Positions 5,202 to 12,527 of a stretch of DNA of 21,467 nt are shown piece by piece; position 1 is the stretch's first letter; each line of letters starts with the position of its first letter. Below the pieces are notes generated by a model that was not told the origin of the DNA, ran no database searches, and saw nothing but the letters and a program-made list of their open reading frames with translations. Source of the stretch: a virus. Made by a program: the position numbers and the translations under genes. The stretch lies in IMG/VR virus record IMGVR_UViG_3300042549_000134, positions 1 to 21,467 of that record, one strand, 5' to 3'.

Positions 5202-5710
5202 TATTCAGCCTCTTTTCTTGCTTGAGCCAATTCTTCACGCTCATGGTCATCTTCTAAGTGGTCAGGAGGAGTAGTGGGAGGAGGGCCAGGTGTCCATGAT
5301 TCATCCAACTCTGGGTTCTTCCAAACAGGCATAGCACCAAAAGGTTGACTAGGCAAACCATACGCAGATTGCGGAGGGGCATAGGACGAGTTAAAACCGC
5401 CCATAGAGCCTCCATAGCCCATTGGTTGACACATTGGTTGCGTTGGAGGATTAAACGCTCTGGCGGCACTAGACATAGCCCGTTTGCCAATAACTCCACC
5501 GATACCGCCCACGATCAGTAGAACAATGTCGTTCAGCATCTTGGTATAGGCTTGGTCAATCGGGGCCATACTTTTGATTGGCTGAGTCACAAACGTGACC
5601 GAGTAGAGCAAAGCACCAACAATAAACATGAGGATAAGCGTGACCGCAATCACGACAAACCCCCAAATTCTTACCTCTATCTCTTCAGTTGTTAGGTTTA
5701 ACTTCGTCAA
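5201..5710 (-). CDS. Holin-like two-helix membrane protein (TTG start)
   Basis: The protein has 169 residues. It starts at TTG 5710, supported by GGAG 7 bases upstream; the first in-frame Met lies inside the membrane segment. There are two hydrophobic helices, about 13-41 (RIWGFVVIAVTLILMFIVGA) and about 58-77 (MLNDIVLLIVGGIGGVIGKR), separated by a polar loop with APIDQAYTK. A Gly/Met/Pro/Tyr-rich region follows, with a strongly acidic end (DHLEDDHEREELAQARKEAE). The two-helix core and the position just upstream of Rz/Rz1 and the endolysin make it the best holin candidate. The long low-complexity tail is unusual for holins, so a structural membrane protein remains possible. Confidence 0.65.
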   Translation of the reverse strand: MTKLNLTTEEIEVRIWGFVVIAVTLILMFIVGALLYSVTFVTQPIKSMAPIDQAYTKMLNDIVLLIVGGIGGVIGKRAMSSAARAFNPPTQPMCQPMGYGGSMGGFNSSYAPPQSAYGLPSQPFGAMPVWKNPELDESWTPGPPPTTPPDHLEDDHEREELAQARKEAE

Positions 5711-5876
5711 TCTTTTTCTCCAAAATTGGTGCTACTAAGTACTCAGGGCAAGTCTGAGTGAATTGGCATCTAGGTTTTTGACAAGGTTCAGCATGGAAGT
5801 TGTCTGGGTTTTGGCAAAAATAGCGATATTTCTCATCGCATCCAGTTAGCAGTAAAAGAAGCAATAAATATCTCAT
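5685..5876 (-). CDS. Small Cys-rich lipoprotein (inner-membrane type)
   Basis: The protein has 63 residues. The N-terminus MRYLLLLLLLTGC is a minimal lipoprotein signal with lipobox LTGC, and the lipidated Cys13 is followed by Asp-Glu. In enterobacteria Asp at +2 keeps a lipoprotein in the inner membrane, so this would face the periplasm from the inner membrane. Four more cysteines (FCQNPDNF, EPCQKPRCQFTQTC) could form two disulfides. The gene overlaps the holin-like gene by 26 bases and its start overlaps the previous stop as ATGA. Similar Cys-rich lipoproteins are common in phage lysis regions. Superinfection exclusion or lysis control is inference only. Confidence 0.7.
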   Translation of the reverse strand: MRYLLLLLLLTGCDEKYRYFCQNPDNFHAEPCQKPRCQFTQTCPEYLVAPILEKKIDEVKPNN

Positions 5877-6028
5877 TTACCTAATCCTATTCTACCTAGC
5901 AGTAAATTAACGATTCTGTCCGATAAGTCATCAGGCAAAAATTTGAGGAATCCAAGAGCGTATAAAGCTACACATCCGTAAACGAATATTTTTAGGCACA
6001 AGTCAAAGGTTTTCTGATACTCATTCAC
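5873..6028 (-). CDS. Small single-pass membrane protein (GTG start)
   Basis: The frame encodes 51 residues, from GTG (6028-6026), overlapping the upstream stop as GTGA, to TGA (5875-5873), overlapping the lipoprotein start as ATGA. AAGGTG lies 8 bases before the GTG. The sequence reads VNEYQKTFDLCLKI, a hydrophobic helix (FVYGCVALYALGFLKFL), then PDDLSDRIVNLLLGRIGLGK. Both-end start/stop coupling and good codon use argue that it is real despite its size. It is one helix with a short tail, possibly an accessory holin, antiholin or pinholin-type protein. The family is not recognised. Confidence 0.55.
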   Translation of the reverse strand: MNEYQKTFDLCLKIFVYGCVALYALGFLKFLPDDLSDRIVNLLLGRIGLGK

Positions 6029-6528
6029 CGACCACACCTTCTAGTGGCTTCACAGAATGTCATCAACTCATTTACGCCAATAAAGACTAAAAACAAAACA
6101 AAGCAGACTCCACCTATTGCCAAGCCAATCTCTAGTTGTTCTTGCTCTTTCTCTTTAGCTTCTTTCTCTGCCTTCTTTAAAGCACTAATCTCTTTAGCAT
6201 CTGCCAAGTCCATCTCTGCTTGACGGGCTTTAATCTTCTGCCATACGTCAATCTTGCCTGTTTGCATAAAGAGCATCTTTAACTCTTCCTCGAATGCCCT
6301 AGCCTGTTCTAAAGCCATCTCAATCTGGAGAGCAGTCCCCATGTTTGAGCCTTTGCCAGACTGTTTAGCCTGAAGCATTGCTTTTGTAGCTACAGACTTA
6401 GCGTCAAATAGCTTACCAATCATGGGCGCAAGTGAGCCTAAGTCATTGGCAACATTAGCCGCCTTCTTGACCATGCTGATTGCTGACTGTATGCCAGCTA
6501 AAGCGGTTAGAGGATCGATGGGAATCAT
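6025..6528 (-). CDS. Coiled-coil protein with C-terminal membrane anchor
   Basis: The protein has 167 residues. The first 60 residues are helical and small-residue rich (DPLTALAGIQSAISMVKKAA). Residues about 68-130 form a long charged helix (LEQARAFEEELKMLF, then a K/E-rich run). One transmembrane helix follows (about 134-155, GLAIGGVCFVLFLVFIGVNE), with a short Cys-containing tail (FCEATRRCGR). It resembles a recurrent, uncharacterised phage family with the pattern DPxTAxxxxxxAxxxIKKA that sits between internal virion proteins and lysis genes. Function unknown; membrane placement in either virion ejection or lysis would fit. Confidence 0.65.
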   Translation of the reverse strand: MIPIDPLTALAGIQSAISMVKKAANVANDLGSLAPMIGKLFDAKSVATKAMLQAKQSGKGSNMGTALQIEMALEQARAFEEELKMLFMQTGKIDVWQKIKARQAEMDLADAKEISALKKAEKEAKEKEQEQLEIGLAIGGVCFVLFLVFIGVNELMTFCEATRRCGR

Positions 6529-6677
6529 CTCTTATCTACCTTTTGCCACTCAAGGCATACTACTTTTCGGTTGTAAACATCACCTGTCCATGCCCACCTG
6601 ACACACCTGTATTCAGTTTTTTCCTTACTAGATACTACCAATGTAAACAACACTGACAGCACTAGTAGCCATTTCAC
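6525..6677 (-). CDS. Small secreted or membrane-anchored protein with two Cys (GTG start)
   Basis: The frame encodes 50 residues from GTG (6677-6675), which overlaps the preceding stop as GTGA; its own TGA overlaps the next start as ATGA. The N-terminus (KWLLVLSVLFTLVVSS) is a signal peptide or anchor, followed by a compact domain with TEYRCVRWAWTGDVYNRKVV and CLEWQKVDKR. The pattern CxRWxWTGDVYxRKVxCLEW recurs in small proteins of other marine and freshwater phages as I recall them, so I consider it a genuine gene. The two Cys could form a disulfide in the periplasm. Function unknown; its position suggests the envelope or lysis stage. Confidence 0.6.
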   Translation of the reverse strand: MKWLLVLSVLFTLVVSSKEKTEYRCVRWAWTGDVYNRKVVCLEWQKVDKR

Positions 6678-6766
6678 GGGTACGCCCAAACAATAATGTA
6701 ACTACAAAAGATTACAAAACAAAGAATGAGGGCTGCTACTGAGATAGCAAACAGCCCGTCTTTCAT
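6674..6766 (-). CDS. 30-residue transmembrane peptide
   Basis: The frame runs from ATG (6766-6764), 2 bases after the stop of the large virion gene, to a TGA that overlaps the next GTG start. It encodes a near-pure membrane helix: MKDGLFAISVAALILC, then FVIFCSYIIVWAYP. There is no convincing Shine-Dalgarno, so translation would rely on reinitiation after the upstream gene. Size and composition fit tiny phage membrane effectors, but length alone gives little statistical support. Its best evidence is that it exactly fills the gap between two real genes with coupled ends. Confidence 0.4.
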   Translation of the reverse strand: MKDGLFAISVAALILCFVIFCSYIIVWAYP

Positions 6767-6768
6767 TG

Positions 6769-8937
6769 TCAATACGACAAAGGTATTTTTGCCCTTGCCG
6801 CCTCCATTAACAAAGAATTTAAGCTACGAACTGCACGACCTGTTCCCTCTTCATCACCCTTCTCTTGCGAAGCCATTGATCTACCCATTTCAGTTTTTAA
6901 TTCGGCATTAAAAATTGCTTGACGTTGTTGGTCAATAGTTGTTGTTGGTTGCGGAGGTGGCGCAGTTAACTCAGGTGGAAGTTCAATGTTTTGCTCAGAA
7001 GGCATGGCTGAAATTTCTGGTGGCAATTCAATATCGAAAGGCATTTCAGATGGTTCTTGCACAGTTTGTTCTTGTGGAGCAGAAACAACACCACCAGTAA
7101 CCAAAGGACGCAAATCATCAAGTGATTTAGCTGACAACATCATTGCACGACCCGCTTTTGTATCAAATACAGTACGAGATAAAGCTTCTATAGCCCTATT
7201 GACAGGAACGGCAGCAATAGCCGCACCCGTAGGGCCACCTACTAATGCTCCAACACCAACCCTTGCGCCTTGTGTAATAGCCTCATCTAGTCCAGAACCA
7301 GCCGCTTGACGGGTCATAGAGCTTGTTAAGAAGCTATATTTATTCAGCAATGTATCAAGGTTTTCGTCAACAAATGGTTGCAAGTTTGTTTTTCTTGATT
7401 GCAAGAATGTAGAAAACTTGATTGGATCAAATGCGCCAGTACCAACATCGGTTGCTTCTTTTCTTGCAGTATCAAAGGTAGCCGCAGCAACATCTTGCTT
7501 AATGTCTGGTGGCAGAACTTTAGCAATCATCATTGATGCTCGTTTTGCACCTTCTTGACCAGTAGACTCAGCAGAGACAATTCTGTTTACCAACTTAGAA
7601 ATATCAGTTTTAAGTTCCCCAGAATTAGGGTCTTTAATCATCGTCATTGCCAAATCAGCATCACGCAAAGGAATTACATTTCCTCTCCAATATTGTCTAG
7701 CAGTTGAAAAAGCATCAGATACAGCTTGATTTTGAGTCAAAGACTGACCCCAATTTTCAATATCCCGATCCATTGCATCTAAGACTTCGTTTAAACGAGT
7801 TGTTTCTTTAGCACCAAATTTATTCTGTGCTTTTGCAACTTGCAAGGCATCAGTTAAGCCTTCTCTTGCTTTGCGGATGTCATTAAAAGTAAAGTCTGTC
7901 GGGCCTTTAATCTCTGGAATAAATGGCCTTCCACTTTCGCTAACAATCAATCCAGCTTCTTGCTTAACTTCTTCTTTACCAAGTTTTGAACCAAAAGACG
8001 ATAATTTAGCTTCCAAACTAGGACGCTCAAGAACTTTAAACAAGTCGCCATACTCTGAAATAACATTATTAACAGCCGTTTCAGTCTCAGTTGGTCGAAT
8101 TTTTGAAAGTTCATTCTGTGTAGCTAAAGTATCTAATTTTGAATATAAACGATTGCCTTCTTTTGTGGCGCTTGTATAGTTTGTTGCAACAGCTTTGGCA
8201 ATATTCTCACCCGCTTTGCCAGAATATTCAGCACCACCAGTGATTGCTTTTTCTACAGTACCACCAGCCTTTTGAAGTTCTTTGGCATTCTGCTTTAGAC
8301 GATCTGCAACACCACCAGCCCTCAATCTATTCATTGCTTCAGCCGCACGAGTAGCATCATCACCAGTAAAATCACCAAGTAATTTGGGACTAATCCCAAG
8401 AGAAGCAGAAGCATCTTTTACTGCTTGAATATTGCTCTTAAAGTCAAAGTTAGTGACTTTTTCTATTGGTCTTCCAACTACACCAAGAACAGCAGTTGCA
8501 CCACCACTGATTAAGCCCGCTTGAGTAGCCACTTCTTGTCTGCTTTCGCCCTCTTTAACTGTCTTAGTTAGACCTTCCCAAAGACCACCGAACAAACCTT
8601 GCTTCAATATTTGAGCAACTTTTCCACCCGCACCAAACCAACCTAAAGTAGAGGCGGGAGCAGCAATGATTAGTTCGCCAACAATCTCACCTGCCGCACC
8701 AATTACTTTATTGTCATAAGACAATCTATCTGGTTGTTTGGCAAGTTGAGCGTTAAATTTATCAAGTGTTTGCTGTTTTGTTAAACCAGTCATAGTGCCG
8801 AGTTCAAGCACCGATTGCATGATTCCTTCAGCAAGTTCATTAGCTTTGTTAACTTTACCTTTTTCAAAGTCAGTCAAGTACTTCTGTTGCAGTTTATCTG
8901 CATCAGTTTTATTCTTCCACTGGTCAAACAATCCCAT
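6769..8937 (-). CDS. Large internal/ejection-type virion protein
   Basis: The protein has 722 residues. The N-terminus is charged and helical (MGLFDQWKNKTDADKLQQKY). Small-residue hydrophobic stretches follow at about 78-125 (AAGEIVGELIIAAPASTLGW) and 139-155 (GLISGGATAVLGVVG), with another near 560-585 (GVGALVGGPTGAAIAAVPV). The middle is a long helical, coiled-coil-like region. Near 640-665 a Pro/Glu-rich linker repeats IELPPEI and IELPPEL. Large helical proteins with glycine-rich amphipathic segments, encoded last among the virion genes and next to lysis genes, are typical of DNA-ejection or inner-core proteins of podoviruses. No lysozyme or transglycosylase motif is evident. The role is inferred from order and composition, not from a named family. 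Confidence 0.65.
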   Translation of the reverse strand: MGLFDQWKNKTDADKLQQKYLTDFEKGKVNKANELAEGIMQSVLELGTMTGLTKQQTLDKFNAQLAKQPDRLSYDNKVIGAAGEIVGELIIAAPASTLGWFGAGGKVAQILKQGLFGGLWEGLTKTVKEGESRQEVATQAGLISGGATAVLGVVGRPIEKVTNFDFKSNIQAVKDASASLGISPKLLGDFTGDDATRAAEAMNRLRAGGVADRLKQNAKELQKAGGTVEKAITGGAEYSGKAGENIAKAVATNYTSATKEGNRLYSKLDTLATQNELSKIRPTETETAVNNVISEYGDLFKVLERPSLEAKLSSFGSKLGKEEVKQEAGLIVSESGRPFIPEIKGPTDFTFNDIRKAREGLTDALQVAKAQNKFGAKETTRLNEVLDAMDRDIENWGQSLTQNQAVSDAFSTARQYWRGNVIPLRDADLAMTMIKDPNSGELKTDISKLVNRIVSAESTGQEGAKRASMMIAKVLPPDIKQDVAAATFDTARKEATDVGTGAFDPIKFSTFLQSRKTNLQPFVDENLDTLLNKYSFLTSSMTRQAAGSGLDEAITQGARVGVGALVGGPTGAAIAAVPVNRAIEALSRTVFDTKAGRAMMLSAKSLDDLRPLVTGGVVSAPQEQTVQEPSEMPFDIELPPEISAMPSEQNIELPPELTAPPPQPTTTIDQQRQAIFNAELKTEMGRSMASQEKGDEEGTGRAVRSLNSLLMEAARAKIPLSY

Positions 8938-8948
8938 GACTTAACTCC

Positions 8949-10304
8949 TTAAAGTTTGCCAGCATTACGCAAGGCTTGTTCGGCTTGCGCACGAGTAATA
9001 GTTCTATTAAATTGATTTTTTTGATATTCAATAGTGCTGTTAATCATTTGCTCTTTAGTCATTTTGCCTGTTGTAGCCACAGGCTTGGGAGTTGGCCTTG
9101 GCTCAGATGGCTTAGTAGAAGTCTCTTGTACTGGTTTTTGTTGTTCTTGAGACTCAGGTGTTTTAGGAGTTTCTGGTCTACCTTGAGATTGCAAAGATGT
9201 CCTTTTTGCGTTAAGTTCTCGCTCAAGTTTTTTCTCTGCTCTTTGTAAACCTTCGATTGCACCAATCATCCTAGCTTGACTTAAAAATGTTGTTGTACTT
9301 GCAATTTGATCTTTTGCCCGTTCAGCATCACCTTCCGTTTGAGTGCCTTTTGCCATCAACAGTAATGTATTTACACGTTCAGTTAATGCACGTTTAATTT
9401 CATCTTTTTTAACTTGAGAGCCTTGTTCTTTAAGTCCCAAAGCTGGAAGTACTGTCGCACCTAGTATGTCTAATGTGTTAGAAGTAGCGTCGTATACAAC
9501 TTCCTTGTTAATCAAAGATTTTAAGAATGAATCTAATTCAGGGGCAGAATTTTCTAGCTTCGTTAGACTTGCTGCAATTTCGCCAATCTCTTTTTGTGAA
9601 CCAGCAGGTATATTTCCCGCTGTTGCTTGTTGAACAGTTGGTTTTGGAACTGTTGTAGCACCACCTTCAGTAGTAGCACCCATCTCTTTGTATGCCAACG
9701 GAAATGCTTTGGATGGGTCTGTAGCCGCTTGAGTAATCATTTGACCACTTGCTTGGTCAAGATAACTGCGAGGCTTTGATAACATCTGTCCTGAAATATT
9801 AGCATTAGCTAATTCTGTAAGAGTAGGCTTCTCACCTTTCTGCAACTTAGTTTCAACAATTCTTAATGCCTGAATATAACGTTCATCACCAGTAAGTTTT
9901 TCTGGTTGTAATGCTTTAAGAGTTTGTGCTTGGTTAAGTGCAATTTTTGATTGTGATTCAGCTAATGATTTAGCTTTTTCAATCAATCCTACAGCAAACT
10001 CACCATCTCCAAGACCTGCGGCTTGCTTTGCTACAGAAACAAAAGACTCTGGATCATTTACGTCAAGTTGCTGAAGTAATTGATTACGTTGCGACATTTT
10101 CTTCATTTGTGGGTCTTCTACACCTAAAGCACCCGCAATAGCACCACCAAGCCCTTTAGCACCTGCATAGGTCATTGCCGCACCCCTAGAAGCAGGGTCT
10201 AGTTGAGCAAGGTCAATACCTTCTTGTAAAGCACTTCTACGCTGTTGCTCACCATACATTTGTGGGTTCAGTCCAAACAGACCCGCTACGATATTTTCTG
10301 CCAT
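8949..10304 (-). CDS. Internal virion/ejection protein, helical
   Basis: The protein has 451 residues. It begins MAENIVAGLFGLNPQMYGEQ, then a Gly/Ala-rich stretch (GAKGLGGAIAGALGVEDPQM), long alpha-helical segments with Q, K and E (KSLAESQSKIALNQAQTLKA), and a probable helical bundle (about 255-365). Residues about 375-410 form a Pro/Gln/Thr-rich linker (TPKTPESQEQQKPVQ, RPTPKPVAT) before a short C-terminal domain (MTKEQMINSTIEYQKNQF ... QALRNAGKL). It has no enzyme motif. Placed between two other large virion proteins, it is probably a second ejection or core protein. The charged linker suggests a modular tail docking to a partner. Confidence 0.6.
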   Translation of the reverse strand: MAENIVAGLFGLNPQMYGEQQRRSALQEGIDLAQLDPASRGAAMTYAGAKGLGGAIAGALGVEDPQMKKMSQRNQLLQQLDVNDPESFVSVAKQAAGLGDGEFAVGLIEKAKSLAESQSKIALNQAQTLKALQPEKLTGDERYIQALRIVETKLQKGEKPTLTELANANISGQMLSKPRSYLDQASGQMITQAATDPSKAFPLAYKEMGATTEGGATTVPKPTVQQATAGNIPAGSQKEIGEIAASLTKLENSAPELDSFLKSLINKEVVYDATSNTLDILGATVLPALGLKEQGSQVKKDEIKRALTERVNTLLLMAKGTQTEGDAERAKDQIASTTTFLSQARMIGAIEGLQRAEKKLERELNAKRTSLQSQGRPETPKTPESQEQQKPVQETSTKPSEPRPTPKPVATTGKMTKEQMINSTIEYQKNQFNRTITRAQAEQALRNAGKL

Positions 10305-10313
10305 GATGATTCC

Positions 10314-12518
10314 TTACAAGAATAAACCGAGGTCTTGATTGCCGTAATAGTTACCAGCTCCAAATGTTGTTGCTGGTGCGCTCATGGCTGTTGTTGGCGG
10401 TACACCACTAAACATTCCACCTACATATTGTCCAAAGGCAGGATTAGCCGCTAAACCACTTATTGCTGAAGCATAAGGATTATTTGTTGCCGCTTTTCCT
10501 GTTGCCAACTCAACGCTTGCACCCGCACCTCTTAGTCCTAATTGACCAACATTAAAGCCCGCTTGAGCCGCTGTTTGACCAAGATTAGCACCCATTTGTA
10601 AAGGTTGTTGTGCCAATTGTTCCAAGCCTTGAACTTGTCCCAAAGCAGTCGTATAAGGTGCATAAGCCGCTTGTTGACCACCATAGTATTGACCCATAGC
10701 TTGTGAGCCTTGACCCAATAGACCCGCACCAAACAACACATTTTGTTGACCATACTGTTGAGCATTAGCCGCCAATTGAGCCTCTTGTTGCGCTCTAGCG
10801 TTATACAGAGCTTGCAACTCAGGAGTGGTAGCACCCATAGTACCGCCTTGAGCTACAGAAAGACCACCACGACCTTGTTGTTGCAGTCTGTTTTGCAGAT
10901 TAGCAAGTTCAGTCTCACGACCAGGTTGTAACAAAGCCATCTGCTGATTGAGATAGTTCTGTGCAACATCTTGAGGGTTTTGAGCCAAATACTGATTGCC
11001 CAAACCAAACAAACTTTGTGCGCCTGTTTGAAGGGGAGCAAATGCTTGTTGTGCGCCTTCTGCTTGTTGAATACCAGACTCAGCAAGTCTTACAAATCTA
11101 TCTTGAGCCGCTTTAGCTTCAGGGCTTAAAGTGTATCCTGCGCTAGTCAATTGCCCTGTTACGGGATCAAAACCAAACTGTGAAGCACCAAACCTAGTAG
11201 TCATACCAATAGGTCTGAACTGAGCAGCTGTTTTAGCCGCAGCAGTCTCTCTGTCAATCATAGCTTGCGCTTTTTGAGCCGCTTCACGGGATGTTTGTTG
11301 TTGGAGAAGACCCGCACCAGTTTGTGCAGTAGATTGGAACAAAGCCGCAATCTGAGCCGCAGTTAAACCTGATTTTAACAAGTCAGCAACAGGAGGAATA
11401 ACAGGAGGAATAACTGTCGGAGGAATTACAGGTGGCACTACAGGTGGCACTACAGGTGGAACTACAGGAGGCACTACAGGAGGTACAACTGGAGGTACAA
11501 CTGGAGGGACAATGGGCGGTACAACAGTAGGAGTTAGCAAGCCAGGTATAGTTGCAGGTGGTGTCCCCGCTAAAGCACCTCCTCCTACAGCTAAATCTTG
11601 AGCAGTTAATGCCGCAATTTGAGCCGCTGTCAAACCAGTTGCGCCAACAGTAGCATTAGCTAAAGCCGCATCGAATGCTGGCACTCCTGATAAAACGCCT
11701 TCACCTAAAAACGCACCATTAGCACCAGTAACGCCCAATGTTCCAACTCCACTACCACCTGTTAAGTTGGTTAATGTTGGCACAGCCGCACCAGTAGTTA
11801 AAGCCGCAGCCAAGGTTTCAGCACCAAGAGTACCACCTGCACCACCAAGAGCAAGATCAAGTTGAGCAAGTTCACCCATTGTTAAGCCAGTAGTACCAAC
11901 AGTTCCTGCCGCACCACTAGCACCACCAAATAAACCCTCAAAACCACCACCAAAACCATAAGCTAAACCAGCAACTGCCGCCAGTTTAAGAACATCATTT
12001 TTTAGAGTGCTAGAAGATGCGCCTTGTGTGTAAAAAACAGGCTTACCAGATTCGTCAAAATTAACACCAAAACCAGTATTACCCTTGCCTTCGTAAGAGC
12101 CAGACCATAAATTATCTTTTGTACGCTCACCATAACCAGAGATTAACTTCTCACCTGTCATAGCGTTAATGATTCCATCATCGCCTTTGGCAACTTGCGT
12201 AATGTTTGTTACACCACTTTTAGCCAACTCATCTGCCATATACAAAGCGGCTTTTTCAGGAGGTAATCCACCCGTCCACGCCTCAGTAGTTCCTTGAGAA
12301 AGAATCTGATCCGCTAGTTTATTAACATTTTCAGCGGTATAAGTATTTGGAGCAGCCGCAACATAGCGTTCTTGCACCGCCTCAGTTGGCAAACCAACAG
12401 CCGCAGCCATTTGTGCAGGGGTGACGTTATATTCCTGCATTGCAGCAGCAATCTGGGCATCAGTCATGCCAGGATTTGCAAGCAGAAAATCTACAATTTG
12501 TGCGCTAGTTACAGCCAT
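10314..12518 (-). CDS. Large Ala/Gln-rich virion protein with (VVPP)n repeat
   Basis: The protein has 734 residues. The N-terminus has three related motifs, VTSAQIVDFLL, MTDAQIAAAMQ and VTPAQMAAAVG. A glycine-rich hydrophobic zone (about 175-290) follows. Residues about 331-376 are a proline repeat (PPVVPP units), flanked on both sides by the identical decapeptide GLTAAQIAAL. The C-terminal half is Gln/Ala-rich and helical (EAAQKAQAMIDRETAAAKTA, NLQNRLQQQGRGG, QYLAQNPQDVAQNYLNQQMA), with a glycine-rich end. Composition and order make it the first of three ejection-type structural proteins. It lacks known catalytic motifs. The start has AAGGAG upstream. The repeat may vary in copy number between relatives. 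Confidence 0.65.
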   Translation of the reverse strand: MAVTSAQIVDFLLANPGMTDAQIAAAMQEYNVTPAQMAAAVGLPTEAVQERYVAAAPNTYTAENVNKLADQILSQGTTEAWTGGLPPEKAALYMADELAKSGVTNITQVAKGDDGIINAMTGEKLISGYGERTKDNLWSGSYEGKGNTGFGVNFDESGKPVFYTQGASSSTLKNDVLKLAAVAGLAYGFGGGFEGLFGGASGAAGTVGTTGLTMGELAQLDLALGGAGGTLGAETLAAALTTGAAVPTLTNLTGGSGVGTLGVTGANGAFLGEGVLSGVPAFDAALANATVGATGLTAAQIAALTAQDLAVGGGALAGTPPATIPGLLTPTVVPPIVPPVVPPVVPPVVPPVVPPVVPPVVPPVIPPTVIPPVIPPVADLLKSGLTAAQIAALFQSTAQTGAGLLQQQTSREAAQKAQAMIDRETAAAKTAAQFRPIGMTTRFGASQFGFDPVTGQLTSAGYTLSPEAKAAQDRFVRLAESGIQQAEGAQQAFAPLQTGAQSLFGLGNQYLAQNPQDVAQNYLNQQMALLQPGRETELANLQNRLQQQGRGGLSVAQGGTMGATTPELQALYNARAQQEAQLAANAQQYGQQNVLFGAGLLGQGSQAMGQYYGGQQAAYAPYTTALGQVQGLEQLAQQPLQMGANLGQTAAQAGFNVGQLGLRGAGASVELATGKAATNNPYASAISGLAANPAFGQYVGGMFSGVPPTTAMSAPATTFGAGNYYGNQDLGLFL
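11428..11523 (-). repeat. 12-base tandem repeat coding for VVPP units
   Basis: There are eight 12-base units in a row, from ACAGGTGGCACT (11428) to ATGGGCGGTACA (ending 11523) on the plus strand. The first two units are identical and the later ones differ mostly at synonymous positions. Degenerate units continue on both sides. Each unit encodes four residues (V/I-V-P-P) of the large virion protein. The gradient from identical to diverged units suggests recent growth at one end by slippage. Confidence 0.85.
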
Positions 12519-12527
12519 GATTGCTCC

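Noticed and set aside
6769-8937. Peptidoglycan-degrading domain in the largest ejection-type protein, as in T7 gp16
   Set aside because: I could not find a transglycosylase or lysozyme motif in the N-terminal region or elsewhere in the protein.
11428-11523. CRISPR-like or iteron array
   Set aside because: The 12-base units are contiguous without spacers, stay in frame and encode a clear VVPP protein repeat, so they are coding tandem repeats.
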